Assembly (NCBI GenBank): GCA_963837165.1
Contig: CAWIMD010000004.1
Coordinates: forward strand, 558,001-622,000
Length of the DNA: 64,000 bases
Reading direction: 5' to 3'
Source: JAENWD01 sp963837165
Lineage (GTDB): Bacteria; Acidobacteriota; Vicinamibacteria; Vicinamibacterales; JAENWD01
Of the stretch, positions 28,032-37,460 are shown in pieces (position 1 is the stretch's first letter; every line of letters starts with the position of its first letter). The notes beneath the pieces are model-generated. The model did not search any database. It worked only from the letters and a program-made list of their open reading frames with translations, and was not told the DNA's origin. The position numbers and the translations under genes were made by a program.

Positions 28032-29438
28032 ATGCCCCCACGGCTCCGCCTCGTTCACGCCATCCACGATTTTCTGCCCCGGCACCAGGCCGGTTCCGAG
28101 CTGTACGCGGCCGATCTGGCCGCGGCCCTCCAGGCCCGGGGGCATCACGTCACGGTCCTCGCGGCCGAACACGATCCGGCCCGGCGGCACGGCGAGGTGC
28201 GCTGGCGCGTCCACGACGGCCTGTCGGTCGTCGAGATCGTGAACAACTGGCAATTCAGCTCGTTCGAGGAGGCCTGGTCGTCGCCCGCCCTGCTCGAGAC
28301 CCTCGGACACGTCCTGCGGGCGACCGGGCCGGACGTGCTCCACGTCCACAGCCTGTTGAACCTGTCCCTGGAGCTGCCGGCCCTCGCGCGCAGCCGCGGG
28401 ATCCCTGTGATGGCCACGCTCCACGATCACACGCTGGCCTGCCCTTCGGGCGGACAGCGGCTGCACGAGGCCGAGTCGCACGTCTGCCACACGATCGAGG
28501 TCGAGCGCTGCGCCCGCTGTTTCCGCGAGTCGCCATTCCACGCGCAGATAGCCCTGGGCGCGGCGCTCGGATCCCCGCTGGGGCGCATTGCCGGACGGGC
28601 GGCCGGGACGCTGCGCGCGCGCGCGCCCGCGCTGCTGCGCCCGCTGGCCCGCGTCGCCCGTCATGCGCCTGGCGCGACCGGGCCGTCGCCGGCCGACATC
28701 GCCACGCGTCTCGACCGCGCGCGCCGGGCGCTGGCGCTCGCCGACTGCGTTGCGGCTCCGTCGGCGTCCATCGCCCGCGCGTTCGTGGACGCCGGCTTTC
28801 CCCCCGATCGCCTGCACGTCGAAGACTACGGCCTGCGGCAGCTCGAGCGACCGGCGCGCCGACCGTCGCGTCCGGGCGGTGGGCTGCGGATTGGCTTCGT
28901 CGGCACGATCGTCCCGCACAAGGGCGCGCACGTGCTCGTCGAAGCCGTCCGGCGCCTTGGCACACGGCCCGTCGAGGTGGAGGTGTTCGGGGACCTCAGC
29001 ACGTTCCCGGCCTACGCGAGCCGACTCGCCAGGGAGGCGGCCGGCCTGCCGATCCGCTTCATGGGCCGGTTCGAGCGCGCGGACGTCGCCCGCATCTACG
29101 CCCGGATGGACGTGCTCGTCGTGCCCTCGCTCTGGCTCGAGAACTCGCCGCTCGTCATCCACGAGGCCTTCCAGACCGGCGTCCCGGTGGTCGGCGCCCG
29201 CATGGGCGGCATCGCCAATCTCATCCGTCACGACGAGACCGGCCTGCTCTACGACGCGCCGGCGCCCGAGGCGCTCGCCGCCGCGCTCGCGCGACTGCTC
29301 GATGAGCCGGGCCTCCTCGAGCGGCTGGCCGCACAGGCTCCTGCCTGGACCGCGATCGACGACGATGCGGCACGATGGGAGGCTCGGTACCTGGCGGCGA
29401 TTGCCGGACGCCGGCGGCACGAGGCCCACCCCTCGTGA
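28032..29438 (+). CDS. Glycosyltransferase family 4
   Basis: A GT-B retaining glycosyltransferase of 468 residues from ATG 28032 (an ATG at 28008 is possible; neither has a strong ribosome-binding site). The N-terminal domain (LVHAIHDFLPRHQAGSELYA) binds the acceptor. A Cys-rich insert follows the HDH motif (CPSGG...C...CARC), shared with the fusion protein at 30367. The C-terminal nucleotide-sugar domain starts GLRIGFVGTIVPHKGAHVLV and holds the ENSPLVIHEAF acid motif. It opens the plus-strand part of the glycan island and overlaps the next gene by GTGA. The sugar specificity cannot be told. Confidence 0.85.
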   Translation: MPPRLRLVHAIHDFLPRHQAGSELYAADLAAALQARGHHVTVLAAEHDPARRHGEVRWRVHDGLSVVEIVNNWQFSSFEEAWSSPALLETLGHVLRATGPDVLHVHSLLNLSLELPALARSRGIPVMATLHDHTLACPSGGQRLHEAESHVCHTIEVERCARCFRESPFHAQIALGAALGSPLGRIAGRAAGTLRARAPALLRPLARVARHAPGATGPSPADIATRLDRARRALALADCVAAPSASIARAFVDAGFPPDRLHVEDYGLRQLERPARRPSRPGGGLRIGFVGTIVPHKGAHVLVEAVRRLGTRPVEVEVFGDLSTFPAYASRLAREAAGLPIRFMGRFERADVARIYARMDVLVVPSLWLENSPLVIHEAFQTGVPVVGARMGGIANLIRHDETGLLYDAPAPEALAAALARLLDEPGLLERLAAQAPAWTAIDDDAARWEARYLAAIAGRRRHEAHPS

Positions 29439-30367
29439 GCACGCCCCGCGCGTCGATCGTGCTCCTCACGCGCAACGGCGGAGCCCGGCTCCGGACGGTG
29501 CTCGACGCGATCGCGTCGCAGCCGTGCCGCCATCAGGTGGAGGTACTCGCCGTCGATTCGTCCTCGACCGACGGCTCGCGCCTCCTCCTCGCGGAGCGCG
29601 CGGACGTCGTCCTGGATATCGCACCGACCGACTTCAACCATGGGACCACGCGCAACCTCGGCGTGGGGCGGGCACGCGCGCCGATCGCGGTGCTGCTGGT
29701 TCAGGACGCGGTCCCCCAGTCTTCCCGCTGGCTCGAGCGACTCATCGCGCCGCTCGAGCAGGACGCACGGCTCGCCGGTACCTTCGCCCGTCAGATTCCC
29801 CGCGCCGACGCGTCGCCCGTCGTCCGCCATCACCTGGCGCACTGGGTGGCCGCCGGCGCCGAGGCGCGCGTCGTGTTCGCCGATTCGGCCGCCCTCGATC
29901 GCCTGAGCCCCATGGAGCGCCTGACGCGCTGTGCGTTCGACAACGTGTGCGCGGCCATCCGACGCGAGGTCTGGACACGTCACCCGTTCGTCGCCACGGC
30001 CATTGGCGAGGACATCGCGTGGGGACGAGAGGTGCTGCTGGCCGGCTATGGCCTGGCCTACGTGCCCGAGTCGATCGTCGAGCACTCGCACGATCGCTCG
30101 GCCTGGTACGAGCTGAAGCGCACGTGGGCGCTCCACCAGCAGCTGCACCGGCTCTTCGGCCTGCGAACGATCCGGACGCCGGCGGATCTGGCCCGGGCGG
30201 TGGCGAGCACGGCGGCGCTCCATCGGCGGCTGGTCTCGGCTGCCGGCGGCGGCGCGGCCGCTCACACGCGGGCGGCGGCGCTGGCGCTGGCATGGCCGCT
30301 CGGGCAATACGCCGGCGCGCTGACGGCGGCCCGTGGCCGGTACGGCTGGAGGCCGGGGGACGCCTGA
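29435..30367 (+). CDS. Glycosyltransferase family 2 (rhamnosyltransferase-like)
   Basis: GTG 29435 overlaps the previous stop as GTGA; 310 residues. The GT-A fold is marked by SIVLLTRNGGARL, VDSSSTDGS and TDFNHGTTRNLG, the last a hallmark of rhamnosyltransferase-like GT2 enzymes. The metal-site equivalent is VQDAVP, also usual in that subgroup. A conserved GEDIAWGREVLLAGY segment holds the catalytic base region. Likely adds a deoxyhexose such as rhamnose to a growing polysaccharide; specificity is inferred. Confidence 0.82.
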   Translation: MSTPRASIVLLTRNGGARLRTVLDAIASQPCRHQVEVLAVDSSSTDGSRLLLAERADVVLDIAPTDFNHGTTRNLGVGRARAPIAVLLVQDAVPQSSRWLERLIAPLEQDARLAGTFARQIPRADASPVVRHHLAHWVAAGAEARVVFADSAALDRLSPMERLTRCAFDNVCAAIRREVWTRHPFVATAIGEDIAWGREVLLAGYGLAYVPESIVEHSHDRSAWYELKRTWALHQQLHRLFGLRTIRTPADLARAVASTAALHRRLVSAAGGGAAAHTRAAALALAWPLGQYAGALTAARGRYGWRPGDA

Positions 30368-32643
30368 TGCGCGTGCTGGTCGTCGTGAACGGCTGGCCCC
30401 CCGCCGACCGGGGCGGCGCCGCCATCTACGCGCAGCAGCACGCGCGAATGCTGGCGCGCCGGCACGGCGACGAGGTCAGCGTGCTCACGCGGGAGGCCGA
30501 CCCCGCGCGCCCCGAGTACGACGTGCGGGAATCGAACGCGAACGGACTGCGTCTCGTCACCGTGAACAACACGTTCCGCGACGTGCGGCAGTTCGCCGAC
30601 TCGTATGCCCCTCCGGCCGTCGATCGGCTGGCCGAGCGTCTGATCGCCGAGCTCGAACCCGATGTGGCCCACGTTCATCACCTCACGGGACTCTCCACGT
30701 CGATCGTCCCGCTGCTGGCCGCGGCCAACGTGCCGACGGTCCTCACGCTGCACGACTACTGGCTGCTCTGTCATCGGGGGCAGCTCCTCGACGTCGATCT
30801 CACGCCGTGCGCCGGCCCGACGCCGGCCGGCTGCACCCGCTGCATCGGAGCGGCCGCGATGGCACCGCCCCTCGTGTCGGCGGTCGCCCCCGTCCTGCGT
30901 CGTGCCGCGCGGCTGCTTCCCGCGGCGCCGGCGTTCCGGCTGCGCGAGGCCGCGGGGCACGCGCTCGGCCGACTGGCCGGCGGCGAGCGCCACGACGTCG
31001 CCCGCACGCGGATCGAGCACATGCGGGACATCGGCTGCATGCCGGCGAGGCTGCTGGCCCCCTCGGCGCACATGCGTGAGCGGGCGCTCGGGTTCGGCCT
31101 GCCCGCCGACCGGATCATCGTCTGGCCGTATGGATTCGACCACGAGCGGTTCGCCGGTGCGTCGAAGAGCGACGGCGGTCCCCTGCGTATCGCATTTCTC
31201 GGATCGCTGATGGTGTCGAAGGCGCCGCACGTGCTGATCGAGGCGTTCGCCCGCCTCCCGGCCGGCCGCGCGACGCTCACGCTCGTCGGTCAGGTGACGG
31301 CCTATCACGGCGATGCATCGTACGCCCGGAGACTGGACGCGTTCGCGGGCATCCCTGGGCTCAACCTGCGGGGGCCGGTGTCGCATGACGAGATTCCGGG
31401 CGTGCTGGCCGACGCGGATGTCCTCGTCGTGCCCTCCATCTGGGAGGAGAACAGTCCGCTGGTCATCGGCGAGGCATTCCTCGCCGGCGTCCCCGTGGTC
31501 GCATCACGGACGGGCGGCATCCCGGAGGCGGTCACCGACGGCGTCAACGGGCTGCTCGTCGCTCCGGGAAGCGTGGACGAGCTCCACCGTGCGTTGGCGC
31601 GTCTCGTGGACGACCCGCGGCTCCTCCCGCGGTTGCGCTCGGGAGTGCCCGAGGTCCGCCGGCTCGACGAGGACGTGGACGCGACGCGGAGCCTCTATCG
31701 TGTCCTGGTCGGAGCCGATCGTCCCGCCGCACCGGCAGCCCGGGTCGCCGCCGTCGTTCTCAACTACCGGACATCCGACGACACGCTCCTCGCGGTGCGA
31801 TCGATTGCCGCGTCGCGGATGCCCGTGTCGGACATCATCGTCGTCGACCAGGCGAGCGACGGATCGTGCCGCACGGCGCTCGATGGCGTCGGTGCCGATC
31901 TGGTCCTGCTGGAGCAGCGCGCCAACCTGGGCTTCCCGGCGGGCGCGAACGTCGGGATCCGTGTGGCGCTCGAACGGGGCGCCACGCACGTGCTGCTCGT
32001 GAACAGCGACGTGATCCTCCCGCCCGACACCACGGCTGCGCTGGTCGCGTCGCTCGCCGGACATCCGGGCGCCGGCATCGCGGCGCCGGTCCTGCTCTCA
32101 CGTGCGCGGCCCGGGGTCATCGCATCCGCCGGCATGACGTACGCGCCGCGAAGCGGCCGCATGCGCCACCCCGGCGCAGGCAGGCCGTATGACGCCGCGG
32201 CCGCGCCGCGGTGGATCGAAGTGGACGGGGTCAGCGGCGGTGTGATGCTCGTGGAGGCGTCGGTGTTCGCGCGCCTGGGGCTCCTGCCGGAGGAGTACTT
32301 CTTCTCCTTCGAGGACCTGGCCTTCTGTCTTCGCGCCCGCGACGCGGGCATCCGGTGCGGCATTGCCGGTCACGCCGTCGCGTATCACGAAGGTGCCAGG
32401 ACCATGGGCGCCGGCTCCCCGCGACGCCTGTACTTCGCGGCGCGAAACCACCTGCACCTGGCCTCCGGGGTGCCGGCGGGCGGCCCGCTGACCGCCGCGC
32501 TTCGCAGCGCCAGCATCGTCGGCCTCAATCTCGCCCATGCCGTTCGCGCTCCCGGCGCGCACCTCACGGCGCGCGTCGGTGCCGTGGTGCGCGGAATCCG
32601 CGATCACTTCCGCGGACGCTACGGCCCTGGACCGGCCGCCTGA
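30367..32643 (+). CDS. GT4-GT2 fusion glycosyltransferase
   Basis: ATG 30367 overlaps the previous stop by one base (TGATG); 758 residues. Residues 1 to about 450 are a GT4 (GT-B) enzyme with the Cys cluster CAGPTPAGCTRC, FLGSLMVSKAPHVLIEAF and EENSPLVIGEAF. From about residue 457 a GT2 domain begins (AAVVLNYRTSDD), with NLGFPAGANVG and VNSDVILPPD as in WbbL-like rhamnosyltransferases. One polypeptide could therefore add two successive sugars. It ends 25 nt inside the convergent VanZ-like gene. Confidence 0.85.
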   Translation: MRVLVVVNGWPPADRGGAAIYAQQHARMLARRHGDEVSVLTREADPARPEYDVRESNANGLRLVTVNNTFRDVRQFADSYAPPAVDRLAERLIAELEPDVAHVHHLTGLSTSIVPLLAAANVPTVLTLHDYWLLCHRGQLLDVDLTPCAGPTPAGCTRCIGAAAMAPPLVSAVAPVLRRAARLLPAAPAFRLREAAGHALGRLAGGERHDVARTRIEHMRDIGCMPARLLAPSAHMRERALGFGLPADRIIVWPYGFDHERFAGASKSDGGPLRIAFLGSLMVSKAPHVLIEAFARLPAGRATLTLVGQVTAYHGDASYARRLDAFAGIPGLNLRGPVSHDEIPGVLADADVLVVPSIWEENSPLVIGEAFLAGVPVVASRTGGIPEAVTDGVNGLLVAPGSVDELHRALARLVDDPRLLPRLRSGVPEVRRLDEDVDATRSLYRVLVGADRPAAPAARVAAVVLNYRTSDDTLLAVRSIAASRMPVSDIIVVDQASDGSCRTALDGVGADLVLLEQRANLGFPAGANVGIRVALERGATHVLLVNSDVILPPDTTAALVASLAGHPGAGIAAPVLLSRARPGVIASAGMTYAPRSGRMRHPGAGRPYDAAAAPRWIEVDGVSGGVMLVEASVFARLGLLPEEYFFSFEDLAFCLRARDAGIRCGIAGHAVAYHEGARTMGAGSPRRLYFAARNHLHLASGVPAGGPLTAALRSASIVGLNLAHAVRAPGAHLTARVGAVVRGIRDHFRGRYGPGPAA

Positions 32644-33374
32644 CCGCCGAGCAGCGCCAACCGTCGCACGCCCGCCCACAGCAGGCCGAGCACCACCGTG
32701 GCCTCGAACGGCGACAGCAGGTGGAAATGTCGTCCACCGGGAGTCGTGCTGTAGAACGGGTCCGAGACGAGCGGCCCGAGGCCCACCGCCGCCACGGCGA
32801 TCGGCGCCAGCACGAAGAACGCCAGCCCCGGCGTGGCGGACCGTGGGCGCGTACGCGCGACCCATGCGAGGGCGAGCACCACGCCGAGCACCGCCCCGAT
32901 GGCGTTCAGGACGATGTCGTTCGCGTCGAGGTAGGCGGGCGTCCCGCGCGGCAGGACGGCGTGCTGGTAGGCCTCGTCCACGAAGCCGAGACCGACCGCG
33001 CCCAGCCACGCGTCCTCGATTCCGAGCCCTGCCCGGATCAGCAGCAGGCTGAGCAGTGCATATTGCGGATAGTGGATGTTCTCGATCGCGGAGACGAGGA
33101 GCACTGCCCTGGCCAGGCCCGCCGCCAGCAGGACGCCGCCGAGGCCCAGCCGCACCGCGCGCCGATGGGCGGCCGGCAGGACCCACACCGCCGCGACGAG
33201 CGCGACGCCGAGCGCGACGAACACCAGCTGAGTCGCCCGATCGTATGCCTCGAACCCGAACCGCTTCGCCAGTTGGTCGCAGACGTCGGTGACGGGCAGG
33301 TGCGCCGCCAGGTCGGCGGTGAAGAGCGCGATCGCCGCCGCCAGCCAGGCCCAGGAGATCCGCCGATCGGCCAC
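32619..33374 (-). CDS. VanZ-like integral membrane protein
   Basis: 251 residues from GTG 33374, with about six hydrophobic segments. The stretch FVDEAYQHAVLPRGTPAYLD followed by DIVLNAIGAVLG matches the Asp/Asn-Gly pattern of VanZ-like proteins. It starts right at the stop of the GT2 gene upstream (33375). Its 3' end overlaps the plus-strand fusion gene tail to tail. The role is unknown; VanZ-like proteins often accompany surface-polysaccharide genes. Confidence 0.55.
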   Translation of the reverse strand: MADRRISWAWLAAAIALFTADLAAHLPVTDVCDQLAKRFGFEAYDRATQLVFVALGVALVAAVWVLPAAHRRAVRLGLGGVLLAAGLARAVLLVSAIENIHYPQYALLSLLLIRAGLGIEDAWLGAVGLGFVDEAYQHAVLPRGTPAYLDANDIVLNAIGAVLGVVLALAWVARTRPRSATPGLAFFVLAPIAVAAVGLGPLVSDPFYSTTPGGRHFHLLSPFEATVVLGLLWAGVRRLALLGGQAAGPGP

Positions 33375-34454
33375 TCAGACGGCCTCGTCGGACCAGCCGG
33401 CGGTCTCGCGCGGACGCATGCTGTGATCCGGCGATGCCGGGTGCCTCACTGCCCGTCTGGTCGTCCAGGCGAGGAGCGCCGCGACCCAGGCGGCGTCCCG
33501 CGCCAGGTGGAAGACGGGGAACGCCAGCGCCGCCGGATCGCCAAAGCGCCGCCAGGCACGCAGGCCTGCCACGGCTCGCTCGAGGAGCAGTGCGGCAACG
33601 AGCGCCCATCCGGCCCGGGCCCCCGCGGCAGGGACTCCGGCCAGCGCGCCGATCATCGGCGCCGCAATCGCCGCACAGCACGCGAGCGGGTGGATCATCA
33701 TCTTCGGTGGCGAGACCGCATCGCCGGCGAACCGTCCCGGATGACGGGAGACGACGTCGAGACGGCCGTAGCCGACGCCGTACTGTTGCGCCAGGTAGCC
33801 GGCGACGCCTTCGCGCCAGTGATGGCGGCTGGTGGCCTCGCGCGCCAGGATCAGCCGGAAGCCGGCCCGCGCGAGACGGTAGCTGACGTCGTTGTCGTAT
33901 CCGTAGCCGAGCGACTCGTCGAAGCCGCCGATGGCTTCCAGCGCGGACGCGCGATACAGCGTGTTGCCCGTGCAGACGTGATCCGTCACGTCGCCCGGGA
34001 TCCGCTCGTACCGCTGCTCGAGATCGAGCCCCATCACGCGGGCGACAAGCGATGCCTCGCGATCGGTCAGGTAGTAGCCCTGCGCGGCCGCGACGCTGTC
34101 GTCGTCGAGCTGCCGGCGCAGCACGCGCAACCAGGCGGGCCCCGGCACCACGTCCTGGTCGACCTGCGCGATCAACGTGTGGCGTGCGCCGGCCACACCG
34201 CGATTGATGGCCGCCGCGGCGCCGCGCCTGGGGCCGTCGAGCACGCGGACGCGCCGGTCCCCCGCGTACGCGGCGAGCACTGCCCTCGACCCGTCCGTGC
34301 TGCCGTCGTCCACGACGAGCACCTCGAAGGCGCCGCCCGGATCCTGGGCGAGGACGGCGTCGAGGACCTCGACGAGCCAGCGCGCGCCATTCCTGACGGG
34401 CACGACGACCGAAACGCCGTCAGTGCGCCGCACTGAGCTCGTGATAGAGGGCAT
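33375..34454 (-). CDS. Glycosyltransferase family 2 with C-terminal membrane helices
   Basis: Start taken as ATG 34454 (MPSITSSVRRTDG), 359 residues, overlapping the upstream GT4 gene by 35 nt; GTG 34433 is an alternative. GT-A motifs VSVVVPVRNGARWL, VVDDGSTDGS, QVDQDVVPGPAW and the acceptor region GGFDESLGYGYDNDVSYRL are present. The C-terminal ~100 residues contain two or three hydrophobic segments, so the enzyme is probably bound to the inner membrane. A Trp/His-rich HHWREG motif lies in between. Acts in glycan assembly; substrate unknown. Confidence 0.82.
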   Translation of the reverse strand: MPSITSSVRRTDGVSVVVPVRNGARWLVEVLDAVLAQDPGGAFEVLVVDDGSTDGSRAVLAAYAGDRRVRVLDGPRRGAAAAINRGVAGARHTLIAQVDQDVVPGPAWLRVLRRQLDDDSVAAAQGYYLTDREASLVARVMGLDLEQRYERIPGDVTDHVCTGNTLYRASALEAIGGFDESLGYGYDNDVSYRLARAGFRLILAREATSRHHWREGVAGYLAQQYGVGYGRLDVVSRHPGRFAGDAVSPPKMMIHPLACCAAIAAPMIGALAGVPAAGARAGWALVAALLLERAVAGLRAWRRFGDPAALAFPVFHLARDAAWVAALLAWTTRRAVRHPASPDHSMRPRETAGWSDEAV

Positions 34455-35601
34455 CGAGTTGAGCCGCAACCGTAGCGCCAGCGAATCGGGCCCGGACGTG
34501 AGAGGCTCCCCCGGCCGCCCGCGTGCGCCAGTCGCCGCGAGCGGACAGGATCTGGCGGATCGCGACGGCGAAGGCGTCAACGTCGCCCTCGGGGACCACG
34601 AGGCCGCCGCCAGCGGATCGAACGATTTCTCCCGCGCCCGAGTCGTCGGCAACGACCACGGGGATCCCGACGAGCAATGCCTCGAGCGGGGCCAGGCCGA
34701 AGATCTCGTCCGCGCCGGGGTGGGCGACCAGATCGGCATCGGCCATCGCCTCGAGGCGCTCGGGTCCCGCGAGCAGGCCGGTGAACAGCACACGGCTCGA
34801 GACGCCGAGCCGGGCGGCCAGGCGGCGCAGCCCGTCGAGGCTCCCCAGGTCGTTGCCGACGACGGCGAGGTGCACCTCGGGGTCCAGGCGGGCCAGCGCG
34901 CGAACCAGGACATCCACCCGCTTCCGCGGCGTGAGCTTGCCGACGCACATCACGAGCGGGACGTCGCCCAGCCCGTGGCGCGCGCGAAACCGGCCGCGCG
35001 CCGGTGGCGCGGCGTGCTCGTCCAGGTCGAGCGGGTTGGGCACGAGCCGGATTCGAGAGGCCGGCACGCCGAGCGACTCGAGCTGCACACGCTCGGCGAC
35101 GGTCACTGCCAGGATCCCCGCCGCGCGGTCGAGGTCGCCTCGGCCCACCGTATGGTCGTACATCCACTTGGCCAGCCTGCGGCGCTCGAGCCTGGGCGCC
35201 GTCCCGTTCGGCGCGAGCACGTACGGTACGCGGGCGCGTCGAAGGTGGAAGGCCGCCATCGACACCGGCAGGTTGCGGCAGGCGTGGAGGTGCGCGACGT
35301 CGAACGACGCCGCGTGGGCGGCCAGGTACGCGTTGAGGCCCCGCGGCAGGAAGCACTGCGCGTGGAAGGCGAGCCGGTTCGAGAGATTCGGGAATACCCG
35401 GACGTCGAGCCCGGGGGGGCTGCTCCCGGCCGCCCGAGGCGCGGCGCGATGGGCGGCATCGGCGACATCGGTGGTGCACACGGTCACGTGGTGGCCCCGG
35501 CGCTGGAGCTCCCGTGCGAGCGTCGTGGCAATGCGAGGGATACCACCGTAACCCCAGGCGTCCTGGAAATAGGGCGTGACGTGGAGTATACGGAGAGACA
35601 T
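34420..35601 (-). CDS. Glycosyltransferase family 4
   Basis: ATG 35601 gives 393 residues starting MSLRILHVTPYFQDAWGYGG, a typical GT4 N-terminus; the longer frame to 35718 was not used. The second domain has VGKLTPRKRVDVLVRALARL and the phosphate-binding acid motif region IFGLAPLEALLVG. Divergent from the TMTC-like gene across an 83-nt gap in which I see no convincing promoter. It heads a minus-strand GT4-GT2-VanZ-like set. Confidence 0.83.
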   Translation of the reverse strand: MSLRILHVTPYFQDAWGYGGIPRIATTLARELQRRGHHVTVCTTDVADAAHRAAPRAAGSSPPGLDVRVFPNLSNRLAFHAQCFLPRGLNAYLAAHAASFDVAHLHACRNLPVSMAAFHLRRARVPYVLAPNGTAPRLERRRLAKWMYDHTVGRGDLDRAAGILAVTVAERVQLESLGVPASRIRLVPNPLDLDEHAAPPARGRFRARHGLGDVPLVMCVGKLTPRKRVDVLVRALARLDPEVHLAVVGNDLGSLDGLRRLAARLGVSSRVLFTGLLAGPERLEAMADADLVAHPGADEIFGLAPLEALLVGIPVVVADDSGAGEIVRSAGGGLVVPEGDVDAFAVAIRQILSARGDWRTRAAGGASHVRARFAGATVAAQLDALYHELSAAH

Positions 35602-35684
35602 TTGTGTTGCAAGAAAGATACACAGAGCCAGAGTTTGCAGAATTGTAAGCGCCGGTCGGTTTCTAGACTTACCACCGTCGCCGC

Positions 35685-37460
35685 ATGCCTCGCCAGGTCC
35701 CCCCCAAGCAATCTCCACGCCCGCCCGGCCGCGGGCGGTACTGGTGGCTGGCCGGCCTGGCCGTCGTCTACTCGGGGCTGATTTACGTCAACGCCCTGCA
35801 CAACCCGTACGTCTACGACGACAACCGCACCGTCCTGAACAACCCGTCCATTGCCGATATCACCGAGTTCAAGCGCATCGTGCTCCGGGAGTCGATGCGT
35901 CCGCTCGTGAACTACTCCTATGCGCTCGACCGGGCGGTGTGGCCCAGCCAGCCGCTCGGGCACCACGCGACGAGCGTGCTGCTGCACATGCTGAACGTCC
36001 TGCTGCTCTTCCAGCTGGCCTGGGTCGCCACGGAGGACATCGGGCGGCGTGCTCCGCCAGGGGCGGCGGCGCGGATGAACCCGACGATCGTCGCGTTCGT
36101 GGCGGCATCGGTGTTCGGCCTGCACCCGATGATGACCGAGGCCGTCGGGTACATCAGCGGTCGCTCGGAAGTGCTGTACTCGGCCTTCTTCCTGCTGGCG
36201 CTCCTCGCGTGCCGGCGGTGGATGCGTGGGGACGGCACGCGCTGGCTGATGGTGTCGGTGGGCCTGTGGGTCGCGGCCCTCTTTTCGAAGGAAGTGGCCA
36301 TCTTCTGGCCCGTGGTCGCCTCGCTGTACGACCACTACGTCCTCGGGGCGTCGGAGACCGGGTGGAAACACCGGTTCCGCCGGGTGTATCTGCCGCTGCT
36401 CCTGTTGACGATTGCCGCCGGCGTGGCGCGGCTGGGCATCCTGCTGCTCGTGGAGAACCCGGACCAGACGGAGATCATCTGGCGCTTCGCGCCCCTCGAG
36501 ATCATCGTGGCGTTCCGCTATTTCTGGATGCTGGTGGCGCCGGCGGGCCAGTCGATCTTCCATGAAGTGGAGGACCTGCGGAGCGTGCTGGACGTGCGCC
36601 TGTATCTGGCGCTGGCCTGGCTGGCCGGCTGGCTGTCTCTGGCCTGGCGGCTGCGACGCCGGAATGCGCTGGTGGCCGTGGGAATGGTGTGGTTCCTGCT
36701 GCTGCTGGTGCCTTCGGCGGTGCTGGTGCTGCTCGACCTCGGCGAGCCGATGGCCGAACACCGGGTCTATCTCGCGGGCGCCGGCCTCTGCCTGGCGACG
36801 GGAGCGGGGCTCGCCTGGGCGTGGGCCCATGTGAACACGGGGAGCCAGCTGGCGCGGATCCTGCTACGGTGTGCGCTGGCGGCCTGGCTGACGGTGCTCG
36901 GAGGCCTGACCGTCATGCGGAACGGGGTCTGGGCCAATCCGGTACGCCTCTGGCTGGATGCGGTGGAGAAGGCGCCCGACGTGTGGGTACCGCACCTGCT
37001 GCTGGGTGAAGCGCTCCACGATGTGGGCTCGCGGGAGGAAGCGCTGGGCGAGTATCGTATGGCCATCAAGCTGCGGCCCGTCGAGCCGGTGCCGTACATG
37101 AAGCTCGGATTGTGCCTGGCGGAGCTGCACCGGCTGGACGAAGCCGTCGGCGCGTTCCGTCAGCTCGAGCAGGTCCAGCCGGCGTCGGTGGTCGCTCGCA
37201 ACGGGCTGGGTGCGGTGGCCATGCTGGCCGGCCGGTACGAAGAAGCCCGGGTGCACTACCGCGACGCCCTCGCGGTGCATCCCGACGACGTGGCCGCGCG
37301 GCAGTCGCTGGCGCTCATTGCGGAGTCGGTGGATCACGATCCGGCCGAGGCGCTGCGCCTGTGTGAGGAAGTGGCGCGGATCGCGCCGGAGACGCCGGGG
37401 AATGACGACTGCCTCGAGAGGAATCGCCGCGCGCTCGCAACCGGCCAGCCTGTCAGGTGA
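35685..37460 (+). CDS. TMTC-like GT-C membrane protein with TPR domain
   Basis: 591 residues, ATG 35685. A multi-helix membrane part (about residues 20-420) carries motifs of the DUF1736/TMTC family: YDDNRTVLNNPSI in the first loop, RPLVNYSYALD, HATSVLLHMLN and GLHPMMTEAVGYISGRSEV. TMTC proteins are polyprenyl-sugar-dependent O-mannosyltransferases in eukaryotes. The C-terminal ~150 residues hold three or four TPR repeats (LLLGEALHDVGSREEAL, LGLCLAELHRLDEAVGAF). Activity in bacteria is unproven; a role in glycosylating a protein or glycan on the outer face is inferred. It leads into the ABC exporter genes. Confidence 0.8.
   Translation: MPRQVPPKQSPRPPGRGRYWWLAGLAVVYSGLIYVNALHNPYVYDDNRTVLNNPSIADITEFKRIVLRESMRPLVNYSYALDRAVWPSQPLGHHATSVLLHMLNVLLLFQLAWVATEDIGRRAPPGAAARMNPTIVAFVAASVFGLHPMMTEAVGYISGRSEVLYSAFFLLALLACRRWMRGDGTRWLMVSVGLWVAALFSKEVAIFWPVVASLYDHYVLGASETGWKHRFRRVYLPLLLLTIAAGVARLGILLLVENPDQTEIIWRFAPLEIIVAFRYFWMLVAPAGQSIFHEVEDLRSVLDVRLYLALAWLAGWLSLAWRLRRRNALVAVGMVWFLLLLVPSAVLVLLDLGEPMAEHRVYLAGAGLCLATGAGLAWAWAHVNTGSQLARILLRCALAAWLTVLGGLTVMRNGVWANPVRLWLDAVEKAPDVWVPHLLLGEALHDVGSREEALGEYRMAIKLRPVEPVPYMKLGLCLAELHRLDEAVGAFRQLEQVQPASVVARNGLGAVAMLAGRYEEARVHYRDALAVHPDDVAARQSLALIAESVDHDPAEALRLCEEVARIAPETPGNDDCLERNRRALATGQPVR

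Noticed and set aside
35602..35684. Divergent promoters between GT4 and TMTC-like genes
   Set aside because: Several AT-rich hexamers occur but none pair with proper spacing; evidence too weak to list.
35484..36830. 448-codon minus-strand open frame over the TMTC-like gene
   Set aside because: His/Arg/Gln-rich antisense shadow with no domain; the plus strand encodes a coherent membrane protein.
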